From: Promethearchaeota archaeon
GTDB lineage: Archaea > Asgardarchaeota > Lokiarchaeia > Sigyniarchaeales > SOKP01
Assembly (NCBI GenBank): GCA_019058245.1
Contig: JAHPZJ010000013.1
Coordinates: forward strand, 9,166 to 73,165
DNA: 64,000 nucleotides
Direction: 5' to 3'
Within the stretch, counting starts at the first letter, position 1; each line of letters opens with the position of its first letter. Position numbers and translations under genes: made by a program. Below are positions 26,988 to 36,481 of this stretch, piece after piece. The notes beneath the pieces are model-generated. The model was not told where the DNA came from and made no database searches. It saw only the letters and a list, made by a program, of their open reading frames with translations.

Positions 26988-28931
26988 ATGAGTAATACTG
27001 AAAATCATCGGATTGGATACTATGCTTGTCAATGAGGTGTAAATATTAGAACGAAAGTAGATTGTGATGAATTAACCGAGTATGTGAAGAGTCTTGGAGA
27101 GGAAATTATAATATCAAAGAAAAGTCCATTTCTTTGAACTGATAATGCTCAAAATGAAATTATAGAAGATATTAAGGAAAAGAATTTAAATAGAATTGTA
27201 GCATCAGCTTGAACTCCACGCACCCATGAAGTAATATATAGAGGTACTATTGCAAAAACCAATTTAAATCCTTATTATTTTCAAATGGTAAATGTACGTG
27301 AACAATGTTCTTGGTGCACTGACAGTAAAGAAGAAGCAACAGAAAAGGCAAAAATTTTAGTAAAAAGCGGGATAGAAAGAGTTAAACGATTAGAATCTGT
27401 TCCAATAAAGACAGTTCCGGTTACAAAAGCTACTTTGGTTATCGGTGCTGGAATTGCTGGTATGAATGCCGCATTAGATCTTGCGAATCAAGGAATTAAG
27501 GTATATTTAGTTGATCAAAAAACTACAATAGGAGGGAGAATGTCGCAATTAGACAGAACTTTTCCGACTGATGACTGTGCAATATGAATTTGTGGACCTA
27601 AAATGTTAGAAGTTAATCGAAATGAAAATATTGAACTAATAACTTATAGTGAAGTAAAGAAAGTAGAGGGATACGTTGGAAACTATAAAGTAACTATTGA
27701 AAAGAAACCACGCTATACAACTGATGAATGTAATGGATGCGGAGCATGTGCCGAGGTCTGTCCAGTTTATATATCAAATTATTTCGATGAGCATCTGGGA
27801 GTGCGTAAAGCAATTGATATTCCATTTGGTCAAGCAGTACCATTTCTCTATGATATCAATAGAGACGCTTGTATTGAGTGTTTTTCATGTGTAGATGCCT
27901 GTGAATTAGATGCAATCGATTTTAGTCAAATTGCTAAAGAAATTAATGTCGAGGTTGGTACAATTATCATAGCAACTGGGTGGGATATATATGAACCCTT
28001 TGGAGAGTATGGATATGGAGAATTTGAAAATGTTATCACTCAAGTTCAATTAGAACGAATTCTCGCTCCAAATGGACCACTTGAAGGTAATGTCCATCGA
28101 ATTTCAGATAATAAAGAACCTAAAAATATAGTATTTATACAATGTGTAGGAAGTCGAGAAACTGAACGAACATATTGTAGTGGCGTGTGTTGCATGCTTG
28201 CTCTAAAAAATGGGCGATTATTACTTGAAGAATTTCCCGATGCAATCATAACAATTTGTTATATTGACATAAGAACTCCCGAAAAGGGTTTTGAAGAATA
28301 TTATGAGCGAGCTAAAGAAGCAGGAATTAGAATGATTCGTGGAAAAGTAGGTGAAATCTCCGAAGACCTGGAAACAAAAAATGTGAAAGTTCGAGTGTAT
28401 TCAACACTTACGGATAAGATTGTAAAAATTGATGCTGATTTAGTTGTTTTATCTTCAGCTGCACTCCCTTCAAAAGGTACTCAGCAAATAGTAGAAGTTT
28501 TAAATCTTGATACCAACGCCTATGGGTTCCTTACAGAATCCCATTTTGGATTATTACCACAAGAAACAAAATCAAAAGGTATTTTTATAGCAGGTTTTGC
28601 TCAAGGACCGAAAAATATTTCATATTCTGTATCTCAAGCCAGAGCTGCTGCTAGCAAAGTAGCTGAGTTAACCGCACCAGGTCAAATCGATATAGAACTT
28701 ATTACTGCTGAGGTTAATCCTGAATTTTGTATTTCATGTAGACGATGCGAAAAGGAATGCCCTAAAAGTGCAATTAAGATTGAAAAGGGGATTGGAGCAT
28801 TTATTGATGAAATAAATTGTGACGGATGCGGAATTTGTGCGTCATGTTGTCCTACTCAAGCTATTGACATCAGATATTATCGTGATTATCAAATATTTGC
28901 CGAAATTGATGGAATTTTAGGAGGCGATTAA
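26988..28931 (+). CDS. hdrA: HdrA with four in-frame UGA (selenocysteine)
   Basis: 647 residues from ATG 26988 to TAA 28931. TGA codons at 27033, 27135, 27210 and 27585 (U16, U50, U75, U200) sit exactly where the Cys-type HdrA proteins in this window have Cys: CQUG for CHCG, FLUTDNAQ for YTCSADTQ, SAUTPRTHE for ASCTPRTHE, and DDCAIUICGPKM for NDCAICILAPK. FAD-binding GAGIAG is at 153-158; ferredoxin motifs begin at C248 and near 300, with two more near the C-terminus (CISCRRCEKECP, CDGCGICASCCP). HdrA is the flavin-bifurcating core of heterodisulfide reductase. This copy has single-FAD length, unlike the 1,000-residue paralogs, and directly precedes the VhuD-like gene. Selenoprotein HdrA is known in methanogens and Lokiarchaeota. 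Confidence 0.92.
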
Positions 28932-28937
28932 TCAAAC

Positions 28938-29408
28938 ATGGATTATAAATATAATATAATTGTTTTTGCTTGTTTAAAGTGAGGATATAGCGCAGCTGAT
29001 TTAGCTGGGACTTCACGATTGAAATATACTCCAGCAGTAAAAATTATCAAAGTTAAATGTACTGGTAGGGTTGACGTAAAGCACATTCTTTACAGTATTA
29101 GAGCTGGTGCGGATGGTGTTATGATTGTAGGTTGACAACCTAATGAATGTCAATTTAAAAACGGAAACTTCACAGCCCAAAAACACGTAGACTTAGCCAA
29201 TAGAATCTTAGAATCTAGAGGTTTTAGTAATCAGAGAATAAATATGTATTGGTTAAGTGGGGGAGATGCTGGAAAATTTGTTAAATCAGTTGAAAATGCT
29301 TATGAAAGAGTAAGAAAAGTCGGACCCAGTCCATTAAACTTAGTACAAGAAGAACAAAAAGTGAAAGTAAAACAAGTTATAACTACTCCTGCAGAATGAT
29401 TCTTGTAA
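28938..29408 (+). CDS. vhuD: VhuD/MvhD-like selenoprotein
   Basis: Six bases after hdrA. TGA at 28980 (U15) and 29133 (U66) replace cluster Cys of the Cys-type MvhD proteins here: ACLKUGY for CCNWCSY and VGUQPNEC for TGCHIGDC. A third in-frame TGA at 29397 (codon 154) is followed by TTC TTG TAA; it is either the real stop or a C-terminal selenocysteine giving a 156-residue protein. MvhD/VhuD carries a [2Fe-2S] cluster and passes electrons from the donor module to HdrA. The AADLAGTSR core and the WLSGGDAGKFVKSV end match the family. A SECIS-like hairpin follows within 35 bases. Confidence 0.9.
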
Positions 29409-29410
29409 GT

Positions 29411-29474
29411 AAATTGTAGTTATAAGAAGACGAACCCTGCGAGGGAAGGAGTTTTTAAAAATAGTATTCAATTT
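29411..29474 (+). promoter_or_regulatory. SECIS-like RNA hairpin in the 3' untranslated region
   Basis: GAA (29432-29434), CCC (29435-29437), a five-base loop and GGG (29443-29445) followed by A reproduce the core of archaeal SECIS elements: an asymmetric GAA/A internal loop under a short GC stem. An outer pairing of AAATTG (29411-29416) with CAATTT (29469-29474) could close the structure; the middle stem is weak, mostly A-U and G-U. It is the only GC-rich hairpin near the UGA-containing genes. Confidence 0.7.
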
Positions 29475-29515
29475 TAAATAAAACTTTTTAATATGTAATC
29501 CAAAAGGCTGTAAAT

Positions 29516-31011
29516 ATGGTTCAAATTTCAAAAAATCAAAATTTTAATGGAATTTCTTCCAAAAATTTAATGGATGCCACCTATAAGGCAATTGAAAACT
29601 TCCAAATTCGAGCTTTTTTTGAAGCAAAAGATGAAATTCTAAAAGCAGGTAAGATCAACGAAACTGAATTTTATGATATTCTTGATGCAATGATTGATAG
29701 TGAAACAGAGCGTAGATTAGTATGTGAAAGATTGCTTGGTGAAAAGCCATTATTTCTGGAAGAAATTACAAGAGTGGTACAAGATTTTCCACCAGAAAAT
29801 GTAATTCGCGATATTATTTATCTGAAAGAACAAGGTTATATTGAGGAAATTGTTGAAACAAAGACTAAAAAAGTTATTAAAAAAATAAAGGGAGAAGAAA
29901 AAGAAGTTGAAGAAACAGAATTTTTTTACAGATATCACGTTAGAGCCATACCTGATGATTTTATTGAATATTTTCTTGAACCTGTTTCAGTTGTATTTGA
30001 TTCCAAAGTATGCTGTCAATGCGGTTGGTGTTCTTCAATTTGTCCTGTAAATGCTATTACAGTGACAGCAGATACTTTAGAAATCGATGATGAAATTTGT
30101 ATGAAATGTGGATTATGCTATTCAGTGTGCCCAAGATCATTTTCTATTGAACAAGCAGGCAAAAATATAAAGAAACTTGATAAATCTTTGAATTTTTCTG
30201 AAAAAATTAATGGTTATGTTAATACTTATTCAGCCACTACTACTAAGGATGAAATTAAAAAAGTACGACAAGATGGAGGGATTGTCACTTCTATACTTGA
30301 ATATTTACTTAAAAAAAAAAAGTTGATGCTATTATAGCAGTGAAACATTCAGAAGAACTATGGAAACCAGAACCTGTTATAATAGAAGATCTAAAAGATT
30401 TATATAAAACAAGTGGTACTAAATATGCCAATGCCTCAACTTTGAAGATTATAGATAAAACAAAAAAATATGAAAATGTTGCAGTCGTAGGGGTTCCTTG
30501 TATGATGAACGCTTTAGAGAAGGGTACTTGGTTTCCAAGTGGACAGATTCCTTTCAAAAATATAAAATATAGAATAGGCCTTTTTTGTATGGAGTCTTTT
30601 CCTTATCAAGGTGTCCTCAACTTAATTAGTGAACAATTTAAAACAGATTTTAAAAAAGTTACAAAAATGGACATAAGTGGTGGTAAATTCATTATTTACT
30701 TAGATTCGGGCGAAGATTTAAAGGTACCCTTGAATGATGTCAAATCTTATGCACGTCATAACTGTCATTATTGCGAGGATTTAACTGCTGATTATGCAGA
30801 TATCTCTATAGGATCAATTGGGTCACCCAGTGGCTGGTCTACAGTGATTACGAGAAATAAAAAAGGTGAGAAAATCTATCAAGAAGCAATAATGGCAGGA
30901 TTAATAGAATCTAAAAGTTTAAAGGATGTTAAACCTGGGCAACCCTTATTGGAAAGGATTGCTGGTATCAAAAGAAAAAATTGTAAACCTATCAACTTGA
31001 AAAAGGAGTAA
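29516..31011 (+). CDS. FrhB-like protein with N-terminal winged helix, frame break at an A11 run
   Basis: About 498 residues if joined. The first frame (29516-30337) has a winged-helix-like N-terminal domain (about 60-110, ERRLVCERLLGEKPLFLEEI), two ferredoxin motifs (CCQCGWCSSICPV, CMKCGLCYSVCPR) and the start of the FrhB domain (RQDGGIVTSILEYLL). In an A11 tract (30311-30321) the frame shifts; the other frame reads VDAIIAVKHSEELWKPEP and continues through VVGVPCMMNAL, GLFCMESF and CEDLTADYADISIGSIG to 31011. The join aligns with the intact FrhB at 18946-20436. Slippage at the A11 could make the full protein; otherwise it is a sequence error or a new lesion. Likely electron partner of HdrA/MvhD. 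Confidence 0.8.
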
Positions 31012-31027
31012 AATAGAAATTATTGAT

Positions 31028-32140
31028 ATGAGTATAAAAACTTTTCAAGATTTAATTAAAGAAGTTCATGAAAAAGGGATTTGTCAAGAATGTGGAGGAT
31101 GTACTTCCTTCTGTTCAGCAGCATTTGAAAATGTAATAGGATTTAAAAAACCTAATTCTCCTCCAGAGTATATAAATAAGGATGCATGCCTTGAGTGTGG
31201 TATATGCTATTATTTATGTCCCCAGACAAATATTTTAGATGATGAACTTAATAAGACTTACCATTTCACTGATTATTCATCAATGCCATATGGATTTGCT
31301 GAAGATGTCTATTCTTGTCAGACTACAGATGAGGAATTTCTAAAGTACGGGACAGATGGAGGAGTAGTTAATACACTTTTAAATTACTTACTAGAAAAAA
31401 GAATAATTGATGGGGCAATTGTGTCTAAAGCAGAGGGTCCTTTTTCAAGAAAATCAATGTTTGCTGAGACTAGAAACGATCTAATTAAATCTTCAGGAAT
31501 TATATTAAATATATCTCCACACGTTGATGAAGTACAAAGATTTAGTACATATACACGTTCAATTCCTCAATTAAGTCATTATAAATTTAAAAAGCTAGCA
31601 ATTGTGGGGACACCTTGCCAAATTTATACTATTAGATGTATGCAAAATTTGGGTGTTACTCCTTCAGAACATATTGAAATTTGTTTAGGCTTATTCTGTT
31701 ATCATAATTTTTTATTTGAAAAATCTCAAATTGAGAAATTTGAAAAAGAGTTTAAAATAAAATTTAAGGATATAAAAAAAATTAATATTAAAGAAGATTT
31801 AATTCTAAAGATTCAAGGTAGCAACTCAAAAGAAAAGATTATCCACATTCCTTTTAATAAATTAATCAATTATATCCGTCCTGCATGTAAATCTTGTACT
31901 GATTTTACTAATATTTATTCGGATATTTCTTTTGGAGGACTAGGATCACCAGACAAATATACTACTGTAATTCCACGAACCGAAAAAGGTATTGAATTAT
32001 TCCAGAATGCATTAGATAAAAATGTAATTAAAAATTTAAGACTTGATAAAAATTCAAAAGAAACTATGCAGAATCTAATCTCTAAGTTTTCAGAATTAAA
32101 AATAGAACGTAGAAAAGAATTTATGAAGAACCTAAAATAA
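31028..32140 (+). CDS. FrhB-like flavo-iron-sulfur protein
   Basis: 370 residues. N-terminal clusters are in CQECGGCTSFCSA (one Cys spacing differs from the standard CP end) and CLECGICYYLCPQ. The FrhB body shows GTDGGVVNTLLNYLL, SSGIILNISPHV, IVGTPCQIYTI, GLFCYHNF and CKSCTDFTNIYSDISFGGLG. It should bind FAD and exchange electrons with F420 or ferredoxin (family knowledge). It is 16 bases after the frame-broken FrhB gene and four bases before the HdrC-HdrB fusion, so it belongs to the same transcription unit and probably feeds that Hdr complex. Confidence 0.87.
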   Translation: MSIKTFQDLIKEVHEKGICQECGGCTSFCSAAFENVIGFKKPNSPPEYINKDACLECGICYYLCPQTNILDDELNKTYHFTDYSSMPYGFAEDVYSCQTTDEEFLKYGTDGGVVNTLLNYLLEKRIIDGAIVSKAEGPFSRKSMFAETRNDLIKSSGIILNISPHVDEVQRFSTYTRSIPQLSHYKFKKLAIVGTPCQIYTIRCMQNLGVTPSEHIEICLGLFCYHNFLFEKSQIEKFEKEFKIKFKDIKKINIKEDLILKIQGSNSKEKIIHIPFNKLINYIRPACKSCTDFTNIYSDISFGGLGSPDKYTTVIPRTEKGIELFQNALDKNVIKNLRLDKNSKETMQNLISKFSELKIERRKEFMKNLK

Positions 32141-32144
32141 GGAA

Positions 32145-33422
32145 GTGAATCCTATAACAGAGATAAAAGAATCTAAAGATATAAAACAAAAAGAAAATGA
32201 AAGAGATTTATATTTAAGAAAAATATTTGATCCAGATTTAACAAATTTATTAAAGAAATGCTATCAATGTGCCCGTTGTTCAGGTGTATGCCAAATTAGT
32301 AAAGTACAAAAATTTACACCTAGTAGAATTATTCAAATGATATTAGAAGGCTTTGAAGATGAGATAATTAATAGTCGAGTCTTATGGGATTGTTTAATGT
32401 GCAATAGTTGTCTGCAACATTGTCCTAAAGATATTAATTTTGCTGACATTGTCAGAATTGCGAGATATAAGATGAAACTAAAAGATATTCAAAATCCTAA
32501 TCGCTCTATTGCTCATAAAGGTATCTATTCTTTAATGTCTGAAATGATGGCTCAAGAGAATTTAACAGTTGAGAGACCTCTAGATTGGATTCCAAATGGA
32601 TGTAATACTTCAGATAAAGGAAATATATTATATTATGTAGGATGCCTCCCTTTTTTTAATTATGAATTTCAAGATTCTCTATCAATAGCAAAAAGCACTC
32701 TGAAGATTATTTGTCAATTGGAAAAAGAGCCTATAGTAGTTCTTAAAGATGAGGTATGTTGTGGACATGATTTATATTGGGGTCAAGCAAAATTCGAAAG
32801 TTTTATTGAATTAGCTAAGAAAAATGTAAACCGATTTGAAAATGCAGGAATCACAAAAATTATTACTGCCTGTGCTGAATGTTATAGAACCTTTAAAATT
32901 GATTATCCAAAGCTATTTGAGGATTTCGATGTGAAATTTGAAGTTAACCATATTATTGAGTATATCTATGATAAATGGAAGCAAGGTAGAGTTCAATTTG
33001 ATAATCCAAATGAATCTAATGATATTATTCCCTTTACTTATCATGATCCTTGTAGATTAAGTAGATTCTTACCTAAACATAATAAAATAAATGAGAAAGT
33101 CCGAGAAATTTTTAGATATTTGAAGAAAATAGGATTTAATTTTAAAGAAATGGAGCATAATAAGGAAAATTCTTATTGTTGTGGAGTTAATTCTTGGATG
33201 AATTGTAATGAAAAATCTAAAGCTTTACGGTATAAACGTCTTTTAGAAGCTAAAGCTGTTGGAACAAAAATGATTACTTCATGTCCAAAATGTCGAATGC
33301 ACTTGACATGTCTAAGAAATGATTATGATGATTTTTCTTCTATTGATATTTTGGACTTTTCGGAGTTTTTGGTTGATATTATAAAAGTAATAGAACCTAA
33401 TCAAAGTATTGAGGAGAAATAA
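32145..33422 (+). CDS. hdrD: HdrC-HdrB fusion (HdrD-like), copy 1
   Basis: 425 residues from GTG. The N-terminal HdrC part has two [4Fe-4S] motifs (CYQCARCSGVCQ; CLMCNSCLQHCPK). The HdrB part has two CCG domains with CCGHDLYWGQ, CAECYRT, DPCRLSRF, CCGVNSWMNC and CPKCRMHL; in HdrB such Cys bind the two noncubane [4Fe-4S] clusters that reduce disulfides. GTG belongs to an AGTGA that lies five bases before ATA ACA GAG, the same arrangement as in copy 2, so ATA at 32154 may be the true start. The stop overlaps the next ATG (TAATG), showing coupled translation with HdrA. The disulfide substrate is unknown. Confidence 0.9.
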   Translation: MNPITEIKESKDIKQKENERDLYLRKIFDPDLTNLLKKCYQCARCSGVCQISKVQKFTPSRIIQMILEGFEDEIINSRVLWDCLMCNSCLQHCPKDINFADIVRIARYKMKLKDIQNPNRSIAHKGIYSLMSEMMAQENLTVERPLDWIPNGCNTSDKGNILYYVGCLPFFNYEFQDSLSIAKSTLKIICQLEKEPIVVLKDEVCCGHDLYWGQAKFESFIELAKKNVNRFENAGITKIITACAECYRTFKIDYPKLFEDFDVKFEVNHIIEYIYDKWKQGRVQFDNPNESNDIIPFTYHDPCRLSRFLPKHNKINEKVREIFRYLKKIGFNFKEMEHNKENSYCCGVNSWMNCNEKSKALRYKRLLEAKAVGTKMITSCPKCRMHLTCLRNDYDDFSSIDILDFSEFLVDIIKVIEPNQSIEEK

Positions 33423-36400
33423 TGGCGAAAGTCGGAGCTGTCCTTGTTATTGGTGGAGGAATTGCTGGCATTCAGGCTTCAATAGACCTAGCGGATTCAG
33501 GCTATAAAGTATACCTTGCTGAATCTACAACCAGTATTGGGGGAGTTATGTCTCAATTAGATAAAACTTTTCCAACTAATGACTGTGCAATATGTATTCT
33601 TGCCCCTAAATTAGTACAAACTGGGCGACATGAAAATATCGAAATTCTAATCAATTCATCAATTGAAAAAATCGAAGGTGCTCCAGGTCATTTTAAAGTA
33701 GATTTAACTCAAAGAACACTTCGTTTGGACCAAGAAAAATGTACAGGGTGCGGTTTATGTGCTCAACAATGTCCCATAGAAGCTATTGATCTCTTTAATG
33801 AGAAACTTTCTAATATTGCAGCAATTTCTGTAAAATTTCCTCAAGCAGTTCCGCTAGTTTTCTCAATTAATAAAGATAAATGTATAGGATGTGGTATTTG
33901 CAAAGGAATATGTAAAGCAAAAGCGATAGATTATGATCTTCAAGATAAATTAATAACTCTAGATGTGGGAGCTGTAGTACTCGCAATTGGATTTGACGAA
34001 TATGATCCTACTCCTTTGACTGAATTAGGTTACGGTAAACATTTAAATGTGATTACTAGTATTGAATTTGAACGTATCCTAAGTGCCAGTGGGCCACATT
34101 CCGGTTTAATACTTCGCCCTTCTGATGGAACTATCCCTAAAAAAATTGCCTTTCTACATTGTGTTGGCTCAAGAGATAGAAAACATAGAAAAGATTATTG
34201 TTCTTCTGTATGTTGTATGTATACTACCAAAGAAGCAGTAATAGCAAAAGAACATATGAATATTATTGAACCAACAATTTTTACGATGGATATCAGAGCA
34301 TACGGTAAAGATTTTGACAAATATATTGACCGAGCAAAGGATGAGTATGGTGTAAGATATATTAGACGTAGAATTTCTTCCATTAAAGAGATTCCTGACT
34401 CTAAAGATTTAATAGTTTGTTATGAAACAAAAAACGGTAAAATAATTAAAGAAATTTTTAATTTAGTCGTGCTCTCTGTAGGGATGGAACCTAATCAAAA
34501 AGCAAATGAATTAGCACAAAAATTAGATATACAGTTAAATGAATATGGATTTTGTAAAACTTGTACTTTTAGCCCAGTAGAAACGTCAAGATCGGGAATT
34601 TATGTGTGCGGATCTTTCGCAACTCCTAAAGATATTCCAGAAACTGTGATTGAAGCTAGTGCTGCTGCTGGGTGCGTCAATATTCTTTTATCAGAAGCAA
34701 GAAATAAATTGGTTACTAAAAAAGAACTACCAGAAGAGTTAGATGTAAGTGATCAACCACCACGTATAGGTGTATTTATATGTCATTGTGGTATAAATAT
34801 TGGTGGGGTTGTCGATGTTCCTAATGTAGTTGAATATGTTAAAACCTTACCCAATGTTGTCTATGCTGAACATAATTTATATACATGTTCAGCAGATACC
34901 CAAACCAATATCAAAGAAAAAATTAAAAAAAATAATCTTAATAGAGTCATCGTTGCATCATGCACTCCAAGAACACATGAACCGTTATTTCAAGCAACAA
35001 TCCGGGAGGTTGGTTTAAATAAGTATCTTTTTGAAATGGTTAATATTCGAGATCAATGTTCATGGGTCCATATGCATGAACCTGAAAAAGCAACAGCAAA
35101 ATCAAAAGACCTATTACGTATGTCAGTAGCAAAGGCTAGTCAATTAATCCCATTACAAGAACAGGAAATCTCTGTAATAAATAAAGGTTTAGTAATTGGA
35201 GGAGGTGTTTCAGGAATGACAGCAGCATTAAATCTCGCCTCTCAAGGTTATGAAATCTTTTTAGTTGAAAAGGAAGATTCTTTGGGGGGAATTGCTAAAA
35301 ATATATATAGAACCCTTGAAAATGATGACGTTCAAGAATATCTTAAAATCCTAATCAAAAATATAGAAAGTAATCAACTTATTCATGTATTTAAGAATGC
35401 TCAAATTAATGGAATTTCAGGATATATTGGTAATTTTTCTACAAACATAAGCTATGGAAATAATGGTAAAATTATCGATCTTGAACATGGAATAATAATT
35501 GTGGCAACTGGAGCAAAAGAATATCAACCTAAGGAATATCATTTCGGAAAAGATCAAAGAATTATAACCCAAACTCAATTTGAAAAAGATCTTTTTACTT
35601 CAGATAAAATAAAAGGATTGAAATCAATAGTTATGATTCAATGCGTTGGATCTAGAAATGATGATTTCCCATATTGTAGTCGAGTTTGCTGTTCAGAAGC
35701 TATAAAGAACGCTTTAAAAGCGAAAGAAATTAATCCTAACATAGAAATTATCATTCTATATCGCGATATCAGAACATATGGTTTTAAAGAAAAATATTAT
35801 AACTTTGCTCGAGATAAAAAGGTTATTTTCATTAGATATGAGGAAGTTGAACCTCCAGAATTAAAAATTAAAAATAAAGAATTAAAAATTATAGTAACTA
35901 ATCCAGATTTGGGAAAGCTTGAAATAAATCCGGATTTAATTGTATTAAGTACAGGTCTCGTAGCACCTATAAAAGAAAATGAAGAATTAGCAAAAATGTT
36001 AAAAGTTCCACTTAATGAGGATAAATTTTTTTTGGAAGCTCATGTTAAATTGAGACCAATTGATTTTGCAACAGATGGTATATACTTATGTGGATGTGCA
36101 CATTCACCAAAAGATATCCGAGAATCAATTGCACAATCCAATGGAGCTGCTGCTCAGGCAGTCAAAATTCTAAGTTCTGAAAAGCTTGTAACATCTGGGC
36201 TTGTAGCTGTCGTGATAGAAGAAAATTGTATTGGTTGTGGAAGTTGTGTTGAAGTCTGTCAATTTAATGCGATAGAATTAATAGAGAAAGAAAGAGCGTT
36301 CGAAGATTTTACAATGCCTATAATGAAATCTTATGTTAATCCTGCGCTTTGTAAGGGATGTGGTACTTGTGGTGCTCAATGTCCTAATTCGACAATAGTA

Positions 36401-36463
36401 ATAAAACATTTTGGTTTTGAGCAAATTCATGCTATGATTTCTGCACTTTTAATTCAAAGTTAA
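33422..36463 (+). CDS. hdrA: double-length HdrA, copy 1
   Basis: 1013 residues. The first part resembles the FAD/iron-sulfur part of ordinary HdrA: GGGIAG near 10, DKTFPTNDCAICILAPK near 49-65, ferredoxin motifs CTGCGLCAQQCP and CIGCGICKGICK. From about residue 452 an entire HdrA N-terminal domain follows (CHCGINIGG, YTCSADTQ, ASCTPRTHE, IRDQCSWVH), then a second FAD domain (GGGVSGM) that lacks the FPTxDCxxCIL insertion, and two C-terminal ferredoxin motifs (CIGCGSCVEVCQ, CKGCGTCGAQCP). Two flavins and at least four clusters are expected. ATG overlaps the HdrCB stop. It is less similar to the other two long copies than they are to each other. Confidence 0.92.
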   Translation: MAKVGAVLVIGGGIAGIQASIDLADSGYKVYLAESTTSIGGVMSQLDKTFPTNDCAICILAPKLVQTGRHENIEILINSSIEKIEGAPGHFKVDLTQRTLRLDQEKCTGCGLCAQQCPIEAIDLFNEKLSNIAAISVKFPQAVPLVFSINKDKCIGCGICKGICKAKAIDYDLQDKLITLDVGAVVLAIGFDEYDPTPLTELGYGKHLNVITSIEFERILSASGPHSGLILRPSDGTIPKKIAFLHCVGSRDRKHRKDYCSSVCCMYTTKEAVIAKEHMNIIEPTIFTMDIRAYGKDFDKYIDRAKDEYGVRYIRRRISSIKEIPDSKDLIVCYETKNGKIIKEIFNLVVLSVGMEPNQKANELAQKLDIQLNEYGFCKTCTFSPVETSRSGIYVCGSFATPKDIPETVIEASAAAGCVNILLSEARNKLVTKKELPEELDVSDQPPRIGVFICHCGINIGGVVDVPNVVEYVKTLPNVVYAEHNLYTCSADTQTNIKEKIKKNNLNRVIVASCTPRTHEPLFQATIREVGLNKYLFEMVNIRDQCSWVHMHEPEKATAKSKDLLRMSVAKASQLIPLQEQEISVINKGLVIGGGVSGMTAALNLASQGYEIFLVEKEDSLGGIAKNIYRTLENDDVQEYLKILIKNIESNQLIHVFKNAQINGISGYIGNFSTNISYGNNGKIIDLEHGIIIVATGAKEYQPKEYHFGKDQRIITQTQFEKDLFTSDKIKGLKSIVMIQCVGSRNDDFPYCSRVCCSEAIKNALKAKEINPNIEIIILYRDIRTYGFKEKYYNFARDKKVIFIRYEEVEPPELKIKNKELKIIVTNPDLGKLEINPDLIVLSTGLVAPIKENEELAKMLKVPLNEDKFFLEAHVKLRPIDFATDGIYLCGCAHSPKDIRESIAQSNGAAAQAVKILSSEKLVTSGLVAVVIEENCIGCGSCVEVCQFNAIELIEKERAFEDFTMPIMKSYVNPALCKGCGTCGAQCPNSTIVIKHFGFEQIHAMISALLIQS

Positions 36464-36481
36464 ATTATATGGTGTTAATAT

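Noticed and set aside
27285..27587. Short separate gene between UGA codons in hdrA
   Set aside because: It is only the segment of HdrA between the third and fourth UGA; the frame, alignment and SD all point to one 647-residue protein.
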